A DNA stretch of 8,545 nucleotides, taken from Rickettsiales bacterium. GTDB lineage: Bacteria; Pseudomonadota; Alphaproteobacteria; Rickettsiales; UBA1997. The first letter of the stretch is position 1. The number at the start of each line of letters is the position of its first letter. The notes beneath the pieces were generated by a model that saw only the letters and a list, made by a program, of their open reading frames with translations, made no database searches and was not told the origin of the DNA. This document shows, one piece after another, positions 6,601 to 8,545 of this stretch. The position numbers and the translations under genes were made by a program. The stretch is taken from assembly GCA_947455365.1 (NCBI GenBank), contig CANGNU010000036.1:1-8545 (forward strand), written 5' to 3'.

Positions 6601-8304
6601 CATAAAAATCCACAGAAAGTTAAAGAGCAAATTGCCAATTCTTACTTAGAAAAAAACCAAGAACTTCCTGACAATTTCTTTCTTCCTGAAAGGCCAGATT
6701 TATTCGATTATTCACAAGGCGCACTACCCAAGCGCGGCATTGCCTGTATTGGCTTTAGCGATGTCTCAGGCATCAATAATTTTCTTGGACAAAAAGGCCT
6801 CGTTTCGCCTTATTACGCTGATGTATTTTTATCGCGCAACAGAGAAAAAATTTTACAACATTTAACTAATGAAGACTCTGTTGCTAAATATGAAAATTTA
6901 AAATTACTAAATGCAGAAGAAAAGTCTGCAACAAATTTTACCAGCGACGAACCGCTGCAAATCTACGCCACTGTAGATGGCTGGATTACCGCTTCTTGCG
7001 GCACAAATTTTCAATTTTCACTACAAAGCCCGTCAATTCTAGCGATAGAGTCAGTTGAAGCAGGCAATATTGTCGGTGCTGCATTGCAACACGCCTTTGC
7101 CACAGGGGCTTTGCGCAATGTTAAAGCAATTGTAATTGGTCGCACTAAAGATGGTCAAGTTGGTGATGATTTAGAAAAATATCCTGCGCTCAAAGAATTT
7201 ATTGCAAAATCTGGCATTGCGGTTTTTACAACAAATGGCAATTTAGAAACTGGAGAAAATACTTTTGGACATGGCAGAGGAGGAATTTCTCAACCCTTCG
7301 CAAACTTTGCCAGCGCTGGCTTAACAAGGCAAGAGAATGGAAGTTATATTTTACAAATTGAAGGAAAGCGCAGCAAAGAAAATCTTGATTCTTGTTATGA
7401 AGCGCAGAAAAATCGTAGCAATCAAACTAGTGCGAGTTCTACAAAATCAAACGCCGCCAATGTTTCACACGCCGAAGGAAATGCAAAGTTAAACTTTTCT
7501 GTAAAAAACGAAAACATTACTCTAGGCGCCGAAAGCTTGCAATCATTGAGTGGCGGCACTGTCAATTTATCTAATTCAGAAATTATCAGCGGCAATTATC
7601 GTCAAGTTCACTTTACAAATGGCAGTACAAATCAATTAGATGATCATGAAAAAATTGTACTAATTAGTGAAAATGAACAGCACCCATTTTTGCATCACAC
7701 ACTAATTGAGAATTATTTAAGCGGCACATTCAATGGCGCCAAAGCCATAATTGTAGCGGTTCCAAGCTATAAAGAAAAAAACACAATTGCAGTTCTCAAA
7801 GATTTTACCGATCAAAGATTACCTTATGAAAATGGAGAAAATATTGCGGGGCACGAAACTTTTAATTTGAAAAATTTTTCGCAACAGGCATGGGGAAATA
7901 ATTTAAAGAAAGATTTAGATAAACTGGCGGAAGGCCTTGTCAGCTATAGCGCAACAACCAATGAAGATGGTTCAGTAAATATTCAAATTACAATTCTCGA
8001 TGAAGAAAAATTACAATCTTTGCACAAAGAAGCGGCTATAAAACAAACTAATATTTTTAAAGAAATGCTTGCCGATGCAGGAAAATCATACCTTCCCAGC
8101 ATTCCACTTTATTTTGTTGAAGATGATAAATTGGTTAAAACTTATGAAGAAGGTTTGCAAACGGGAAATTTATTGGTGACAAAAACAGAAGAAAAGCAAG
8201 AACAAAACACGCTCTCCACTGACAAACCAAGCCCGCAACCCATGTCATCTCACGCAGCAAAACTTGCAACAGATCTCAAAACAGAAAAAACTTTCACACA
8301 ATAA
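3643..8304 (+). CDS. Giant multidomain hydrolase: two beta-lactamase-like serine hydrolase domains fused to an S66 LD-carboxypeptidase domain
   Basis: This 1553-residue protein has four recognisable parts. Domain 1 (about 120-405) is beta-lactamase/PBP-like with S149-I-G-K152, Y254-S-N256 and H369-A-G371, plus the SLHQLMTHQAAL block near 200-211. Domain 2 (about 435-780) is of the same family with S480-I-T-K483, TLRDLLNHTHGLG (550-562), Y603-G-N605 and H752-N-G754. The HxG in place of KTG is typical of class C-like esterases and DD-peptidases. After an Ala/Glu-rich linker (about 827-846), an S66 domain (about 895-1245) shows AIFAPSYG, AVDGGES (969-975), the nucleophile motif GFSD (S1039), LAIESVE (E1136) and GENTFGHG (H1210). 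A Ser/Asn/Thr-rich linker (about 1257-1280) leads to a degenerate S66 C-terminal copy (about 1285-1425) and a hydrophilic tail. S66 enzymes cleave LD-peptide bonds in murein peptides or inactivate microcin C; class C-like domains act on D-Ala peptides or esters. A role in muropeptide processing is inference. No signal peptide or membrane helix is visible. ATG 3643 is the first start after an in-frame stop. Confidence 0.88.
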   Translation: MPESILEQDRQAFIYQASQELFAKFKIKPEKAKSSKNFLTTKIKNSITEEKFNDAINSNNPQKLQEIFAEISQQELLTIAFLNKLQFPVNTGLAISGEDNEIATKNLKQLVGANENSNQKYEGICVVKTTSDERNIGSEPQSTPFAMHSIGKVFTGVLIAEMVANKTISPDDLEKVGVELDEEVMKALPASVQAQLQKVSLHQLMTHQAALGDYLSNYMDKIEQAVKQGAPISQLENPQDFLQHASDEIKENKYSNLGMLLAGLAAQHLYNQKYHTEKSYNEILQELVIEPAHLESFSITPPKNALFNDESAAQKYICGSPAGGYWASAKDMQKFGEHLCNRMEDEKFHAAVLQYGQEFYKEETQTIQHAGDIGYEGSAWFSVHLPSRTSLVMASNDVYSRVAGEQANRVIAAEQRHKNPVTKEELDTFFSLSEGGINTVGLVEYSCKLGEEAQIKTSGSRNFYDPSQPMTAQTIVGIGSITKQFTAATLIKLWDDELTAQKLAGSVSKFFTNGLDTKLENFLPSLRNQYPQCSTLFDKIEQDENYHKITLRDLLNHTHGLGARNSEKAKELVRQANGAPLDLSSIANITEKREGEEYGKHCYGNFGYDLAAMIIETVAIEKGIANSFDDAVTKLVLQPNQLNATHTQQDHAGLYANEDSNIATGFAVDNQNPQQEFKMNGTSNTRAAGGFKSSVEDLAKFAPLFMNAEMFANEEVRQAVLDRKQGAPLSNSATELTYHLAIRTNPDGTIGHNGNDLIFNSKLSYNPQTKAVKAELQVMETLVDNITKEIFTKIYSEEAKKLENDASGNRQFWDDCKFLEYYEAAGYPPAGSPEAEAAEAAALKASPKTRELFAKYNAVREKVASLPRQSLIDDRAGVVEKITQDEIVKHRKKNSLTIAIFAPSYGSQDEMAAITQAALSLEAQGFAVDCPQDLINPPIAGCKWANSKEERARRIINILNNPEITAMWAVDGGESAIEVVNLLDEYHKNPQKVKEQIANSYLEKNQELPDNFFLPERPDLFDYSQGALPKRGIACIGFSDVSGINNFLGQKGLVSPYYADVFLSRNREKILQHLTNEDSVAKYENLKLLNAEEKSATNFTSDEPLQIYATVDGWITASCGTNFQFSLQSPSILAIESVEAGNIVGAALQHAFATGALRNVKAIVIGRTKDGQVGDDLEKYPALKEFIAKSGIAVFTTNGNLETGENTFGHGRGGISQPFANFASAGLTRQENGSYILQIEGKRSKENLDSCYEAQKNRSNQTSASSTKSNAANVSHAEGNAKLNFSVKNENITLGAESLQSLSGGTVNLSNSEIISGNYRQVHFTNGSTNQLDDHEKIVLISENEQHPFLHHTLIENYLSGTFNGAKAIIVAVPSYKEKNTIAVLKDFTDQRLPYENGENIAGHETFNLKNFSQQAWGNNLKKDLDKLAEGLVSYSATTNEDGSVNIQITILDEEKLQSLHKEAAIKQTNIFKEMLADAGKSYLPSIPLYFVEDDKLVKTYEEGLQTGNLLVTKTEEKQEQNTLSTDKPSPQPMSSHAAKLATDLKTEKTFTQ
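6322..7377 (+). other. S66 peptidase (LD-carboxypeptidase/MccF) domain within the giant hydrolase
   Basis: The encoded residues, about 894-1245, match the full S66 order. The N-terminal subdomain carries the glycine-rich AVDGGESAIEVVNLLD (969-984) and the Ser nucleophile in IGFSDVSG (S1039, followed by Asp1040). The C-terminal subdomain has the triad Glu1136 in SILAIESVE and His1210 in FGHG. All three catalytic residues are in place, so this domain is predicted active. The family is normally a free-standing protein of about 300-350 residues. Confidence 0.85.
7495..7920 (+). repeat. Degenerate duplicate of the S66 C-terminal subdomain within the giant hydrolase
   Basis: Residues from about 1285 align with the S66 C-terminal subdomain earlier in the same protein. 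IVLISENE (1338-1345) matches ILAIESVE (1132-1139), SGTFNGAKAIIVAV matches TGALRNVKAIVIGR, and NGENIAGH (1397-1404) matches TGENTFGH (1203-1210). The histidine is kept, but Ser1342 stands at the position of the catalytic Glu1136, and there is no second nucleophile subdomain. It is therefore a probable non-catalytic pseudo-domain from an internal duplication. The alignment was made by eye. Confidence 0.62.
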
Positions 8305-8383
8305 ACCTGATTATAAACCATATGACTACAACGCCATGTTCATCGCTATTACAATTTAAGACCACCCACGACTTAAAATCAAT

Positions 8384-8545
8384 TCAACAACTCATCGCCC
8401 TTTTCGCAGCACTTGCAAAAAATGCGCTCCTGCTTTCATCATGACTTTCTAAATATTTATCTAACTTTCTCAAAAATTTCTCATCAATAGTAATATTAAT
8501 TCTAGTTGCTTTTGACGGAGTTTTGACGGGTATTACTAAAAATAT
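8384..8545 (-). CDS. hicB: HicB-family antitoxin, C-terminal part, 5' end outside window
   Basis: On the minus strand the frame is open from the right edge to a TGA at 8386-8384, giving 53 residues: ...VKTPSKATRINITIDEKFLR, then KLDKYLESHDESRSAFFASA and AKRAMSC. The pattern xKATRINITIDExLLxxID...ESRSAFLAxAA is the C-terminal ribbon-helix-helix DNA-binding domain of HicB-type antitoxins, which repress their own operon and neutralise the HicA mRNA interferase. The preceding IFLVIPVKTP fits the end of the partial RNase H-like HicB domain. Full-length HicB proteins are about 110-145 residues, so more than half is missing. The hicA toxin gene should lie beyond the right edge, normally upstream of hicB. 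The gene converges with the giant hydrolase gene, 79 bp apart. Confidence 0.82.
   Translation of the reverse strand: MFLVIPVKTPSKATRINITIDEKFLRKLDKYLESHDESRSAFFASAAKRAMSC

Noticed and set aside
8355..8377. TTTAAG / CTTAAA inverted repeat between the giant hydrolase and hicB as a terminator
   Set aside because: A 6-bp AT-rich stem with an 11-base loop and no U-tract is likely chance.

Overview
The window looks like a stretch of an AT-rich alphaproteobacterial chromosome, plausibly from a host-associated lineage of the Rickettsiales or Holosporales type. That placement is inference. It rests on strong A/T bias at third codon positions, almost no Shine-Dalgarno sequences, a cbb3-oxidase assembly gene, an intergenic hairpin of the ATCCCCGC...GCGGGGAT type, palindromic repeats inside a coding region, toxin-antitoxin modules and a nonsense-interrupted nuclease gene. 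No 16S rRNA or other taxonomic marker is present.

Left part (1-1508): the 3' half of ccoG, the ferredoxin-like assembly factor for cbb3 cytochrome oxidase, runs off the left edge. It is followed by a short MITE-like element of about 120 bp, with 12-bp terminal inverted repeats and a possible TAA target duplication, which carries a hairpin and two 29-bp tandem repeats. Next comes a compact two-gene type II toxin-antitoxin operon (ribbon-helix-helix antitoxin, then RelE/ParE-fold toxin, overlapping at TAATG). Its promoter region carries four TACTA/TAGTA half-sites spaced exactly 9 bp apart.

Middle (1509-3642): a 10-helix EamA/DMT permease on the plus strand converges on a DUF1016 (YhcG-type) PD-(D/E)xK nuclease gene on the minus strand. 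The nuclease reading frame and its family similarity continue upstream of the longest open frame to an ATG at 3479, but are cut by one TAA codon at 3446-3444. Two related palindromes are inserted in frame in the middle of this gene.

Right part (3643-8304): one very long gene encodes a 1553-residue protein with no visible signal peptide. It contains two consecutive beta-lactamase-like serine hydrolase domains, each with a full SxxK / YxN / HxG motif set. These are followed by a complete S66 (LD-carboxypeptidase / MccF) domain with a recognisable Ser-Glu-His triad, then a degenerate second copy of the S66 C-terminal subdomain. This fusion of two peptidoglycan-peptide hydrolase folds is the most unusual object here. 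Its likely substrates are D-Ala- or LD-linked peptides, but nothing in the sequence proves that. At the right edge the minus strand carries the 3' end of a hicB-type antitoxin gene, whose hicA partner would lie outside the window.

Apart from ccoG and the permease, the content is accessory: two toxin-antitoxin remnants or modules, a putative nuclease and a multidomain hydrolase, separated by short intergenic spaces. No tRNA, rRNA, CRISPR array or transposase was seen.
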